In this document: piece after piece, positions 33,720 to 44,751 of the stretch
Layout of the letters: every line of letters begins with the position of its first letter
Position numbering within the stretch: the first letter of the stretch is position 1
Source of the DNA: Prochilodus magdalenae
Lineage: Eukaryota > Chordata > Actinopteri > Characiformes > Prochilodontidae
Assembly (NCBI GenBank): GCA_024036415.1
Contig: JAMWET010000038.1
Span: 12,501-76,500, forward strand
Direction of reading: 5' to 3'
DNA length: 64,000 nt
Translations under genes and position numbers: made by a program
Notes under the pieces: model-generated
The model's input: the letters and a program-made list of their open reading frames with translations, nothing else
Told to the model about the DNA's origin: nothing
The model's database searches: none

Positions 33720-34618
33720 TATATGTTATATATAAGTATGTATATGAATCCCTATGTCCTATCTGTTATATATAGGTGTGTATGTGAGTCCCTCTTTGTA
33801 ATGATGTCTATTATGTATTATATAGGTGTGTATGTGAGTCCCTATTTGTAATAATGTCTATTATGTATTATATAGGTGTGTGAGTCCCTATCTGTAATAA
33901 TGTCTATTATGTATTATATAGGTGTGTATGTGAGTCCCTATCTGTAATAATGTCTATTATGTATTATATAGGTGTGTGTGTCCCTATCTGTAATAATGTC
34001 TATTATGTATTATATAGGTGTGTATGTGAGTCCCTATCTGTAATAATGTCTATTATGTATTATATAGGTGTGTGAGTCCCTATTTGAAATAATGTCTATT
34101 ATGTATTATATAGGTGTGTATGTGAGTCCCTATCTGTAATAATGTCTATTATGTATTATATAGGTGTGTATGTGAGTCCCTATTTGTAATAATGTCTATT
34201 ATGTATTATATAGGTGTGTGAGTCCCTATTTGTAATAATGTCTTTTATGTATTATATAGGTGTGTATGTGAGTCCCTATTTGTAATAATGTCTATTATGT
34301 ATTATATAGGTGTGTGAGTCCCTATTTGTAATAATGTCTATTATGTATTATATAGGTGTGTGAGTCCCTATTTGTAATAATGTCTATTATGTATTATATA
34401 GGTGTGTATGTGAGTCCCTATTTGTAATAATGTCTATTATGTATTATATAGGTGTGTATGTGAGTCCCTATCTGTAATAATGTCTATTATGTATTATATA
34501 GGTGTGTATGTGAGTCCCTATCTGTAATAATGTCTATTATGTATTATATAGGTGTGTATGTGAGTCCCTATTTGTAATAATGTCTATTATGTATTATATA
34601 GGTGTGTATGTGAGTTCC
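33720..34618. repeat. Minisatellite, 50- and 46-bp units
   Basis: About 18 units share GTGAGTCCCTATTTGTAATA and ATGTCTATTATGTATTATAT. Long units have GTGTGTATGTGAG, short units lack the TATG (GTGTGTGAG). Long and short units partly alternate in the first half, suggesting amplification as about 96-bp pairs. The left edge (33720-33775) is diverged. Confidence 0.93.
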
Positions 34619-34811
34619 TGAGTTGTCCTGAAGTGTGAAAATAAACACACACACACACACAAACACACACACCAACACCCCCACCCCCTCCCCACACACA
34701 CATACACATTAGTGCAGATTGGAGCTTGGTTAAAGTGAATTAGTATCTGATGAAGCCCACCCACACATAAACAATAGCCTGGAGTGAAATGACCTCCCAG
34801 ATGGGCCACAA

Positions 34812-34846
<35 letters not shown>

Positions 34847-34912
34847 CTCATACCTCAGCCTGGGGTTATATAAATACAAACACGCACATGCACACACACA
34901 CACACACACAGT
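34619..34912. repeat. (CA)n cluster
   Basis: CA runs occur at 34645-34705, 34813-34843 and 34878-34912 within non-coding DNA. The minus frame of 85 codons is composition only. Confidence 0.9.
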
Positions 34913-35546
34913 TTCAAGGAGTTTAGGCTGCGTGCCTTTTAATAGACTCTGTTCTGTACTTCAGTATGTGAGTATTTCTACCGCTTCTCTCTCTCTCCCT
35001 CTCTCTCTCTCTCTCTGTATCTCGCCCTCTCTCTCTCATACCTATTCATCCTGCAAATTGATTTAGGAGGGAGGGAAACAAAAGCGGCAGCACTAGGAGA
35101 GGTTGGAAAAGGCAGGGTGGATGGAGGGAGGAGGCGGAGGAGTATGGAGAGAGGGAGGAGAAGAGAGTACTCGATTGACTCGAGCCTTCCTGCAGGAAGC
35201 CTGGAGAGTTTACAGCATCAAAGACTCAGCATGAGGAAGAAAGAGAGACAATGGGGTCAAATCAGGGACAAGCCTATTGCATTCTGGTCACACCTATCAG
35301 ACACAATTTCCCCCAGTGTGAAAGTGAAGTTATGGCTTCCCTTAGTGCCTCAACTTATCTGAGCGTCTACTAATACTAAACCAAGTCAGTGCTCAGTTCT
35401 AGAGAAACCTGCTGAGTCAGAATTGTTCACAGTGGTAATGATTATAAACCGACGTCTGAAGAGGTTAATGCATCTACAAGCTCCATCGCCCAGCGTTCTT
35501 ACAGGAAGTGGTCATGTTTGATATCTGAGATGTTGTTGTGTATTTA
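34913..35546. other. No gene; CT microsatellite and purine-rich patch
   Basis: A (CT)n-rich run lies at 34985-35038 and a GGAG-rich patch at 35065-35165. The 81-codon frame at 35117-35362 starts in the purine-rich patch and has no recognisable similarity. Confidence 0.45.
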
Positions 35547-37082
35547 GACATGAGTTGAAGTTGAGTCATGAGCCAAGCGTGGGTTTATATTGAGTCCTGA
35601 ACCAGTTAAACATGAGTCTATGTTGAAGTGAGTCTAAGTTAAGGCATGAGTGAGTTAAGCATGAGTCTAAGTTGAGTCATGAGCCAGTTAGGCATTAATC
35701 TAAATTTAGTTGAGTTTTGAGCCAAGTCGCAGTCGATGTGCAAGCCAGTACAGCGCATGTCCAAGTTAACCAGTTAAGTGTGAGTCTAATTTGAGACATA
35801 AGCCAATTAAGCGTGAGTCCAAGTTTAAGCATGAGTCAGTTAAGCGTGAGTCTAAATTGAAGCATAAGCTAGTTAAACATGAGTCTAAAATTGAGTCATA
35901 ACCCAGTTAAACATGAGTCTATGTTGAAGTGAGTCTAAGTTAAGGCATGAGTGAGTTAAGCATGAGTCTAAGTTAAGTCATGAGCCAAGTCGCAGTCGAT
36001 GTGCAAGCCAGTGAAGCACATGTCCAAGTTAACCAGTTAAGCGTAAGTCTAATTTGAGACATAAGCCAATTAAGCGTCAGTCCAAGTTCAAGCATGAGTC
36101 AGTTAAGCGTGAGTCTAAACTATAGCATAAGCTAGTTAAACATGAGTCTAAAATTGAGTCATAACCCAGTTAAACATGAGTCGATGTTGAGTCATGAATC
36201 AGTCAAGCATGAGTTGCATTTTAAACTAGTTAAGCATGAGTCTATGTTAAGTCACGAGCTAGTTGAGTGTGAGTCTAAGTTGAGTTATGGGCCATGGGAC
36301 TAAGTTGAGTCTTGAGCCAGTTAAGTCTTGAGCCAAATTGCAAGTCATTGAAGCATGACACTAAGTTGACATGGAAGTCAGTGAAGCAAGTGTCCAAGTC
36401 TGGAGTTAGTTTAGCGCGAGTCTAAGTTGAGACATAAGCTAGTTAAACATGAGTCTAAAATTGAGTCATAACCCAGTTACACATGAGTCATTGTTGAGTC
36501 ATGAGTCAGTCAAGCATAAGCGTCAGTCAAGTTGCATTTTAAACTAGTTAAGCATGAGTCTATGTTATGTCACGAGCTAGTTGACTGTGTGTCTAAGTTG
36601 AGTTATGGACCATGGGACTAAGTTGGACCATGAGCCAGTTAAGCATATGTCTAAGTTGAGTCTTGAGCCAGTTCAGTCTTGAGCCAAATCGCAAGTCACT
36701 GAATGATGACACTAAGTTGACATGGAAGTCAGTAAAGCAAGTGTCCAAGTCTGGAGTTAGTTTAGCGCGAGTCTAAGCTGAGACATAAGCTAGTTAAGCT
36801 TGAGTCTAAGTTGCGTAATGGGCCATTTTAGCATGAATCTAAGCTCAGTCATGAACCAATTAGGCATGAGTCCAAGTTGAGTCATAAGGGAGTTAGTTGT
36901 GAGTTTTACTCATAAACCAGTTAAACCGGAGTCTAAACTGAACCACATCTAAGACATCTAAACACTTGTTGAGTCGAGTTAAGTGTGAGCGAGTTCAGAG
37001 CAAGTCTGAGTCGCCAGACAGTTATGTGCAAGTCAGTAGTCACGAGTCAGTTAAGTTCATATTCGCGAGTCAGTCAGGTTCG
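35547..37082. repeat. Decayed tandem repeat (GAGTCTAAGTTGAGTCATGA type) with higher order
   Basis: Short motifs GTTAAGCATGAGTCTAAGTT and GAGTCATGAGCCAGTTAA recur every 25-40 bp. Longer blocks are repeated: 35609-35905 resembles 35909-36195, and about 36205-36450 resembles 36527-36790. The array is old but had at least two later segmental duplications. No coding role. Confidence 0.85.
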
Positions 37083-37229
37083 TATACTCTTCAAACTTTT
37101 TCGAGCTTAAAAACTTTTTTCGCGGAGCTGATCACGCTCTTCCTGTTGCACATGACATACAGACAGACATTTCTAGCTCCAGACTCTCAAGTCTCTGAAG
37201 TGTTTGTCCTTTTCCACACTTCTGTCGTG
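37083..37229. other. No gene recognised
   Basis: Short spacer; the 93-codon frame 36966-37247 begins in the repeat and is not supported. Confidence 0.4.
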
Positions 37230-37900
37230 CGTTTGCGAGTGTGTTAATAATTATGACACGCTGGCTTGCTCTAACGTATGATTCAGCGTTGTGCTAAGAA
37301 ATGCAGATGGGCTGCTGTAAATACCGCGGCTGAATCAATGCAGATTATATTCATTGCGTCTCTTCTGACCATATCAATTTAAACCCAACACCACAGCCAG
37401 CGAGAGAGCGCGAGAGCGAGAGGGCGAGAGAGATGCATCACGGTATTTATTTAGTCATTTATTACCAGCACAGCTCCACAGCCTTCCCAAATAAATTGTA
37501 ATTCTTCAAGCAACCGGCAATTTTTTTCCCCTTAGCGTTAACTTTGATGAGTTGTTAAGGTGGATTTGGGGCAGTAATTGGCTGCTTGGAGCGGAGCGGC
37601 TTGATATTAAGGTGCGTTACGCTTCGGCACTTAACTCCTCTCTTATGAACTACAGCCCTCGACCTTCTCTTGATGGACCCTTCATCTGAAGAAATCAATA
37701 AGTACCAAGTAAATCAAGGAGGGTGTCAAATTATGCACGCGACACCAACATGCGTGGAGGTTGCTCTTGTGATATCGATGCGCTTCCAGGCAGGGCTGGA
37801 GAGACAAACAAACAAATCAACCAGTAACTGCATTTATATCGCAATCTTAAAGCAAAGCATGAACCGGAGATCTATCCAGTGCAGTTCTGTAGAAAAATGA
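37230..37900. other. Candidate conserved non-coding block 3
   Basis: A single-copy stretch between two large tandem arrays. It has GGCAGTAATTGGCTGCTTGG (about 37572), TATTTATTTAGTCATTTATT (about 37443), AATCAATGCAGATTATATTC (about 37333) and AAATCAATAAGTACCAAG (about 37692), with no repeat family. The 76-codon frame 37670-37900 is unsupported. The texture resembles vertebrate non-coding enhancers, but this is inference. Confidence 0.3.
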
Positions 37901-37913
37901 GCCAGCCTTTCTT

Positions 37914-40775
37914 CAGTCAACCACTCAGGAACTCGCTTCTGAATGGACGATAAGTCAGGAACACTGTCTCTAAATGGGTGAGAGAACAACAAGTCAGAGG
38001 CAGTCTCTGAATGGATGGCAAGTCAGGACCACGGCCTGTGACTGGTCAACAACTCAGGAGCATGGCCTGTGACTGGTCAACAAGTCAGGAGCACAGCCTA
38101 TGACTGGATGACAAGTCAGGAGCACAGCCTATGACTGAATGACAAGTCAGGAGCACAGCCTATGACTGAATGACAAGTCAGGAGCACAGCATGTGACTGG
38201 TCAACAAGTCAGAAGCACAGCCTGCGACTGGATGACAAGTCAGGAGCACAGCCTGTGACTGGATGACAAGTCAGGAGCACAGCCTGTGACTGGATGACAA
38301 GTCAGGAGCACAGCCTGTGACTGGATGACAAGTCAGGAACACAGTCTGTGACTGGATGACAAGTCAAGAGCACAGCCTGTGACTGGATGACAAGTCAGGA
38401 GCACAGCATATGACTGGATGACAAGTCAGGAGCACAGCCTATGACTGGATGACAAGTCAGGAACACAGCCTGTGACTGGATGACAAGTCAGGGGCACGGC
38501 CTGTGACTGGATGACAAGTCAGGAGCACGGCCTGTGACTGGATGACAAGTCAGGAACACAGCCTGTGGCTGGTCAACAAGTCAGGAGCACAGCCTGTGAC
38601 TGGATGACAAGTCAGGAGCACAGCCTGTGACTCGTCAACAAGTCAGGAGCACAGCCTGTGACTGGGTGACAAGTCAGGAGCGTAGCCTGTGACTGGATGA
38701 CAAGTCAGGAGCACAGCCTGTGACTGGTCAACAAGTCAGGAGCACGGCCTGTGACTGGATGACAAGTCAGGAGCACAGCCTGTGACTGGATGACAAGTCA
38801 GGAGCACAGCCTGTGACTGGTCAACAAGTCAGGAGCACGGCCTGTGACTGGGTGACAAGTCAGGAGCGTAGCCTGTGACTGGATGACAAGTCAGGAGCAC
38901 AGCCTGTGACTGGATGACAAGTCAGGAGCACAGCCTGTGACTGGATGACAAGTCAGGAGCACGGCCTGTGACTGGTCAACAAGTCAGGAGCATGGCCTGT
39001 GACTGGATAACAAGTCAGGAGCACAGTCTGTGACTGGATGACAAGTCAGGAGCACAGCCTGTGACTGGATGACAAGTCAGGAGTATAGCCTCTGACTGGA
39101 TGACAAGTCAGGAGTACAGCCTCTGACTGGATGACAAGTCAGGAGCACAGCCTGTGACTGGATGACAAGTCAGGAGCACAGCCTGTGACTGGATGACAAG
39201 TCAAGAGCACAGCCTGTGACTGGATGACAAGTCAGGAACACAGTCTGTGACTGGATGACAAGTCAAGAGCACAGCCTGTGACTGGATGACAAGTCAGGAG
39301 CACAGCATATGACTGGATGACAAGTCAGGAGCACAGCCTATGACTGGATGACAAGTCAGGAACACAGCCTGTGACTGGATGACAAGTCAGGGGCACGGCC
39401 TGTGACTGGATGACAAGTCAGGAGCATGGCCTGTGACTGGATGACAAGTCAGGAACACAGCCTGTGGCTGGTCAACAAGTCAGGAGCACAGCCTGTGACT
39501 GGATGACAAGTCAGGAGCACAGCCTGTGACTCGTCAACAAGTCAGGAGCACAGCCTGTGACTGGGTGACAAGTCAGGAGCGTAGCCTGTGACTGGATGAC
39601 AAGTCAGGAGCACAGCCTGTGACTGGTCAACAAGTCAGGAGCACGGCCTGTGACTGGATGACAAGTCAGGAGCACAGCCTGTGACTGGATGACAAGTCAG
39701 GAGCACAGCCTGTGACTGGTCAACAAGTCAGGAGCACGGCCTGTGACTGGGTGACAAGTCAGGAGCACAGCCTGTGACTGGATGACAAGTCAGGAGCACA
39801 GCCTGTGACTGGATGACAAGTCAGGAGCACAGCCTGTGACTGGATGACAAGTCAGGAGCACGGCCTGTGACTGGTCAACAAGTCAGGAGCACGGCCTGTG
39901 ACTGGTCAACAAGTCAGGAGCATGGCCTGTGACTGGATAACAAGTCAGGAGCACAGTCTGTGACTGGATGACAAGTCAGGAGCACAGCCTGTGACTGGAT
40001 GACAAGTCAGGAGTATAGCCTCTGACTGGATGACAAGTCAGGAGTACAGCCTCTGACTGGATGACAAGTCAGGAGCACAGCCTGTGACTGGATGACAAGT
40101 CAGGAGCACAGCCTGTGACTGGATGACAAGTCATGAGCACAGCCTGTGACTGGATGACAAGTCAGGAGCGTAGCCTGTGACTGGATGACAAGTCAGGAGC
40201 ACAGCCTGCGACTGGATGACAAGTCAGGAGCGTAGCCTGTGACTGGTCAACAAGTCAGGAGCACGGCCTGTGACTGGATGACAAGTCAGGAGCACAGCCT
40301 ATGACTGGATGACAAGTAAGGAGCACTGCCTGTGACAGGATGACAAGTCAGGAGTGCAGCCTGTGACTGGATGACAAGTCAGGAGCACGGCCTGTGACTG
40401 GATGACAAGTCAGGAGCGTAGCCTGTGACTGGTCAACAAGTAAGGAGCACTGCCTGTGACTGGATGACAAGTCAGGAGTGCAGCCTGTGACTGGATGACA
40501 AGTCAGGAGCACGGCCTGTGACTGGATGACAAGTCAGGAGCGTAGCCTGTGACTGGTCAACAAGTAAGGAGCACTGCCTGTGACTGGATGACAAGTCAGG
40601 AGTGCAGCCTGTGACTGGATGACAAGTCAGGAGCACGGCCTGTGACTGGATGACAAGTCAGGAGCACAGCCTGTGACTGGATGACAAGTCAGGAGCACAG
40701 CCTCTGACTGGATGACAAGTCAGGAGTACAGCCTGTGACTGGATGACAAGTCAGGAGCACAGCCTGTGACTGGAT
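37914..40775. repeat. Minisatellite, 31-bp unit, about 92 copies, with 899/930-bp higher order
   Basis: The units share GGATGACAAGTCAGGAGCAC and AGCCTGTGACT. A second type has GGTCAACAAGTC in place of GGATGACAAGTC. A marker unit (ACAGTCTGTG) at 38341 recurs at 39240, exactly 899 bp or 29 units later, and neighbouring variants follow in the same order. Another marker (GAGTATAGCC) at 39081 recurs at 40011, 930 bp or 30 units later, so one unit was gained in the second block. The left edge is diverged. The right edge meets a family A relic at 40771-40775. Confidence 0.95.
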
Positions 40776-40958
40776 TATCACAGGACAACATTAGGAACCT
40801 CTACAACACCATACTGAGAGACAGACTTCTGTATGTGTAGCTCAATAAATATTGATCATATCAGTCTAAGTGTATCATCATGTATTGTTCCTGGTAACCT
40901 TTATCGTCCTCCCAACAGCACTGCAATCCCACACCTCCTTCTGGGTGCAGCTGTTTAT
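40771..40958 (+). mobile_element. Tc1/mariner relic, family A copy 4 (3' part)
   Basis: It starts mid-element at TGGATTATCACAGGACAACA, directly at the end of the 31-bp array, and continues through the family 3' region to CTTCTGGGTGCAGCTG. The terminal repeat is missing. TGGAT is common to the last array unit and the element. Confidence 0.8.
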
Positions 40959-41184
40959 ATTTATACATGCTCCAATATTAGGGCACAGCTGAATGAATCT
41001 GAAATTTCTGTATGTATTTCTGTATTTATTTAACAGCTTTAAGTAATTATTACTTATATTATTTATATTCCAGTGTAATATGCAATATATGAACAGTAAA
41101 TAATCAATATGAGCAATAAAGTTAGATATAACGTCTGTCTGATGATTTTGTACTTGTCTCATACTTCTGTCATCTAACCCTCAT
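40959..41184. repeat. Dispersed repeat S, copy 2, then AT-rich DNA
   Basis: GCTCCAATATTAGGGCACAG CTGAATGAATCTGA (about 40970) matches 33532-33565. The remainder is AT-rich without features. Confidence 0.5.
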
Positions 41185-41430
41185 CATATAATATTTTATT
41201 ACGTACTTAAATAAATAAATAAATAAGAAGAGTTTGCTTATTTGTTTATTTGTTTATTTATTAATTCACATTTTTATAAATGTTTTATATATTCCTCTAT
41301 TTATTTTTATTTATTAATTTTTTTATTTATTTTTTATTCCTCGTTATTTATTTATTTATTTATTTATTTTTTAGTTATTTAGTATTTTTATTTTTTTATT
41401 CCTCTTTATTTATTTACTTATTATTTGGCA
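41185..41430. repeat. T-rich / (TTTA)n tract
   Basis: (AAAT)n at 41210-41226 is followed by repeated TTTATTTATT-type sequence. The 137-codon frame here is low-complexity F/I/Y/L. Confidence 0.85.
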
Positions 41431-41928
41431 CCTCTTCTTTTGCTCGTCATGCCTGCAGCAGAATGTTTGCCTGCATGTGTTTGTCTCCTAGCGCCATCGC
41501 CACGGTAACCCAGCCCTATCTCTCTCTCGCTCTCTCTCTCTCAACCCAGCCGATAAACACTCCTCATGCTGCGATCCACTTTCATGTACACGCCACTTTA
41601 CATTTCCACCTGCCAGACAGAGGGAAAGAGAGAGCGAGAGAGAGAAAGAGGAGACAGATGACAAGGACGTTGTTTTCAATACTGAAAAGTTGATGCATGA
41701 AATGGGAGTCAAGAGAGGACCTTATCTGTGGGCCACCACTTCATTCAGTGTGGTTGTGTGTGTGTGTGTGTGTGTGTGTGTTTGTGTGTTAGATGTTGTT
41801 GTCTTACTTGTACTCACTGACACACACCCGCACACACAGAGGGCTGATATTACAGCAGATGGACGGAGTGCGGTGGAGGCCATCGATCCAGCCTGAAACT
41901 CTACACAGGAACTACAGCATTATTAATT

Positions 41929-41980
<52 letters not shown>

Positions 41981-42040
41981 AGCTTTTGCCCTCCAGTGAT
42001 TTTTTTTTCCACTGAGCCTTTGGCTTGTTGTTACTTGCCA
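41431..42040. repeat. Non-coding with CT/GA inverted runs and (TG)n, (CA)n
   Basis: A CT run at 41518-41542 and a GA run at 41625-41650 could pair. (TG)n lies at 41753-41780 and (CA)n at 41931-41978. No gene is supported. Confidence 0.75.
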
Positions 42041-42604
42041 GGTAATCAGTAATCAGGAACCAGCACACACACTCACACACACACACACACACACTCACAC
42101 ACACAGGTGTGTTTCCTTATTAACAAGGTGAGCCTCTTTCCTACAGTGCTACAGTGTTAATAATAGAGAATAATAGAGACGTACAGCACATCACGTAGGC
42201 AATGATAACGCAAAGTTTTGGGATATATATATACTGTCTAAAGAAAAACAAGTATCTCCAAAATGGCAACTTTACAAAAGGGGCCAAAAGCCTCATGAAC
42301 TTTAATGTAGGTCAATGGAACCAGACATCTTGCCAAGCAGGTTTGGGCCATTTCTGTTGGTCCATTCATCATGAGATTCTCACTCAGTGTAAACAGCAGC
42401 TGCTGTGTTCAAATGATGCATAAAAGTAAAAATGACTTTGCATGACATAACCATGTCCTGTTATCATTGCCTACGTGATGTGCTGTACCTTTCTATTATT
42501 AACACTGTAGCACTGTAGGAAAGAGGCTCACCTTATTAATGAGGAAACACACCTGTGTGTGTGTATGTGTGTGAGTGTGTGTGCTGGTTCCTGATTACTG
42601 ATTA

Positions 42605-42606
<2 letters not shown>
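42041..42606. repeat. Long inverted repeat, 169/147-bp arms, 250-bp spacer
   Basis: 42041-42209 and 42460-42606 are reverse complements apart from (CA)n/(TG)n length and a few changes: GGTAATCAGTAATCAGGAAC at the left pairs with GTTCCTGATTACTGATTACC at the right, and CACGTAGGCAATGATAAC pairs with GTTATCATTGCCTACGTG. The spacer (42210-42459) contains dispersed repeat R, also seen at 15309-15460. Transcribed, it could form a long double-stranded RNA. Confidence 0.92.

Positions 42607-42676
<70 letters not shown>
42605..42676. repeat. (TA)n microsatellite
   Basis: About 35 TA units directly follow the right arm of the inverted repeat. Confidence 0.97.
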
Positions 42677-42679
<3 letters not shown>

Positions 42680-42929
42680 AAAACATATTAAACTGCAAGG
42701 CAAAAAAAATTGTGACCTGGTGTTTAAGGTGGTAGTAACTTCAGGCTCCTGTAGATGGCACTGCATGAGGATAATGGAGCTATACTCTGCAGGGTGTAAG
42801 TGACAGGATCCATAGATTGGCAGTACACTGAATGTCTCGTTCCAAAATGGCTCTAAAGCAGATGTTAATGATTGGCTAAAAGGTGTGATTGAGCATTTGG
42901 GCGTGTCAAAGTATGAATCTGCAGGTGTA
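42677..42929. other. No gene recognised
   Basis: Non-coding; the minus frame 42602-42946 ends in the TA repeat and is not a gene. Confidence 0.4.
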
Positions 42930-43150
42930 TGGAAGCGTACGGTCATACGGGTCTACCAGCAGTGGCTAAAATCCCAGTCTACAGGGAACTCTCCTCGGAA
43001 TTGTGCCATCAAATCTGGCCCAACTGTGCAATCCTTCGATGCAACACTGTCTGAACACTGATGTGGCCTACATCCAGAAACCAAATCCATACCAAACCCA
43101 ATCACAGCTGTTACTGGTGCTCGTGGTGGCGTTCCACACCATTCGGTACG
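42930..43150 (+). mobile_element. Tc1/mariner transposase C-terminal fragment, family C copy 2
   Basis: It begins GGAAGCGTACGGTCATACGG and continues ACCAGCAGTGGCTAAAATCC, matching 31222-31270. The end GTGGTGGCGTTCCACACCAT corresponds to the transposase C-terminus. The left boundary is the same as in copy 1, so the truncated form itself seems to have spread or been duplicated. Confidence 0.65.
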
Positions 43151-43794
43151 TTGCAAACTCCCACCATGTTGAAAGTTATAATCTCCCAGTAAGACGCTGA
43201 TGCTGAGAACAACATAAACTCTCAGTATAAGATCCTGTCACGGTAACATTTGAACCATATGAAGATCAGACAGAACCAGTCCAAGGCTTGATGATGAAGC
43301 CTATGGATCGGTTCCCTGGACACTTAGGCTTAATCCTGGTCTGGTGAACTAAACCTATATCTCCAGAGGCTTCCAGATACTTGCTCATCCAAAATGTATT
43401 TTTAAAAGCAGGGTACTAATACGGAGTTCCTTCCTCCCTTCCCTAGTCTTCTGGGGAGCCTTTACGTTAGATTGCTGTAAGGATCTGATTGCATTTTGCC
43501 AAACGAGCATACATCAGGTACTGATGTTGGATAATTAGGTTTAGATATCTCCAGCTCATTCCAGCAGGACTGGCTGGAGCTCCATCACTCAAGCCCAGTG
43601 CTGTGGGGCTTTATACTCCTCTAGCTGATGCTTTGTCATTGGGCTTAGCGGCCTTAGGCGCATATGTAGCTGCTCCAGAATCTCCCATTCTATTGGCATG
43701 ACTTTCCTATTAAGATGCGGTGCACAATTTCATTACTGTGTCAGCAAGTGGTGCAACTTAGTGTAGCTGAATTGAGTCATTGGAGTATAGAAAG
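43151..43794. other. No gene recognised
   Basis: About 640 bp of intergenic DNA without supported features. Confidence 0.45.
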
Positions 43795-43895
43795 TGTATG
43801 TGTGTGTGTGTGTGTGTGTGAATGTATGTGTGCGATTTGTGTGTGTTTGTGTGTGTTTGTGTGTGTGTGTGTATTTGTGTGTGTGTGTGTGTGTG

Positions 43896-43935
<40 letters not shown>

Positions 43936-44106
43936 TCGTATGTGTATGTGCGTGTATGTGTATGTGTATGTGTGTGAGTATGTGTATGTGTATGTGTGTG
44001 AGTGTGTGTGTGTGTGTGTACAGTATGTGTTTGTGTAGGTGTATTTGTGAGTGTGTGTATGTGTATGTGTATGTGCGTGTGTGTATGTGTATGTGTATGT
44101 GTGTGA

Positions 44107-44146
<40 letters not shown>

Positions 44147-44497
44147 TTGTGTAGGTGTATTTGTGAGTGTGTGTGTGTGTGTGTATGTATGTGTATGTGT
44201 GTGAGTGTGTGTGTGTGTGTGTGTATGTGTGTGAGTGTGTGTGTGTGTGTACAGTATGTGTTTGTGTAGGTGTATTTGTGAGTGTGTGTGTGTGTATTTG
44301 TGTGTGTGTGTGTGATGTATGTGTGTGTATGTGTATGTGTGTGTGTGTGTGTGTATGTACAGTATGTGTTTGTGTAGGTGTATTTGTGAGTGTGTGTGTG
44401 TATTTCTGTGTGTGTGTGTGTGTGTGTAGGTGTATTTGTGTGTGTGTGTGTGTGTTTAGGTATATTTGTGTGTGCCATGTGTGTTTGTGTAGGTGTA

Positions 44498-44530
<33 letters not shown>

Positions 44531-44538
44531 AGGTGTAC

Positions 44539-44576
<38 letters not shown>

Positions 44577-44581
44577 GTGTA

Positions 44582-44620
<39 letters not shown>

Positions 44621-44625
44621 GTGTA

Positions 44626-44672
<47 letters not shown>

Positions 44673-44705
44673 GTGTATTTGTGTGTGTGTGTGTGTGTAG
44701 GTGTA

Positions 44706-44750
<45 letters not shown>

Positions 44751-44751
44751 T
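43795..44751. repeat. (TG)n array with GTGTAGGTGTATTTG interruptions
   Basis: Nearly 1 kb of (TG)n with recurring GTAGGTGTATTTGTG, TATGTGTATG and TGTGAGTG blocks spaced unevenly. This could adopt left-handed DNA. Frames up to 325 codons (minus, Thr/His) are composition only. Confidence 0.95.

Noticed and set aside
37914..40775. CRISPR array (31-bp direct repeats)
   Set aside because: The repeats are contiguous without unique spacers and the context is eukaryotic; it is a minisatellite.
41280..41693. 137-codon frame with hydrophobic start as a membrane protein
   Set aside because: The hydrophobic part is the translation of a TTTA-rich tract.
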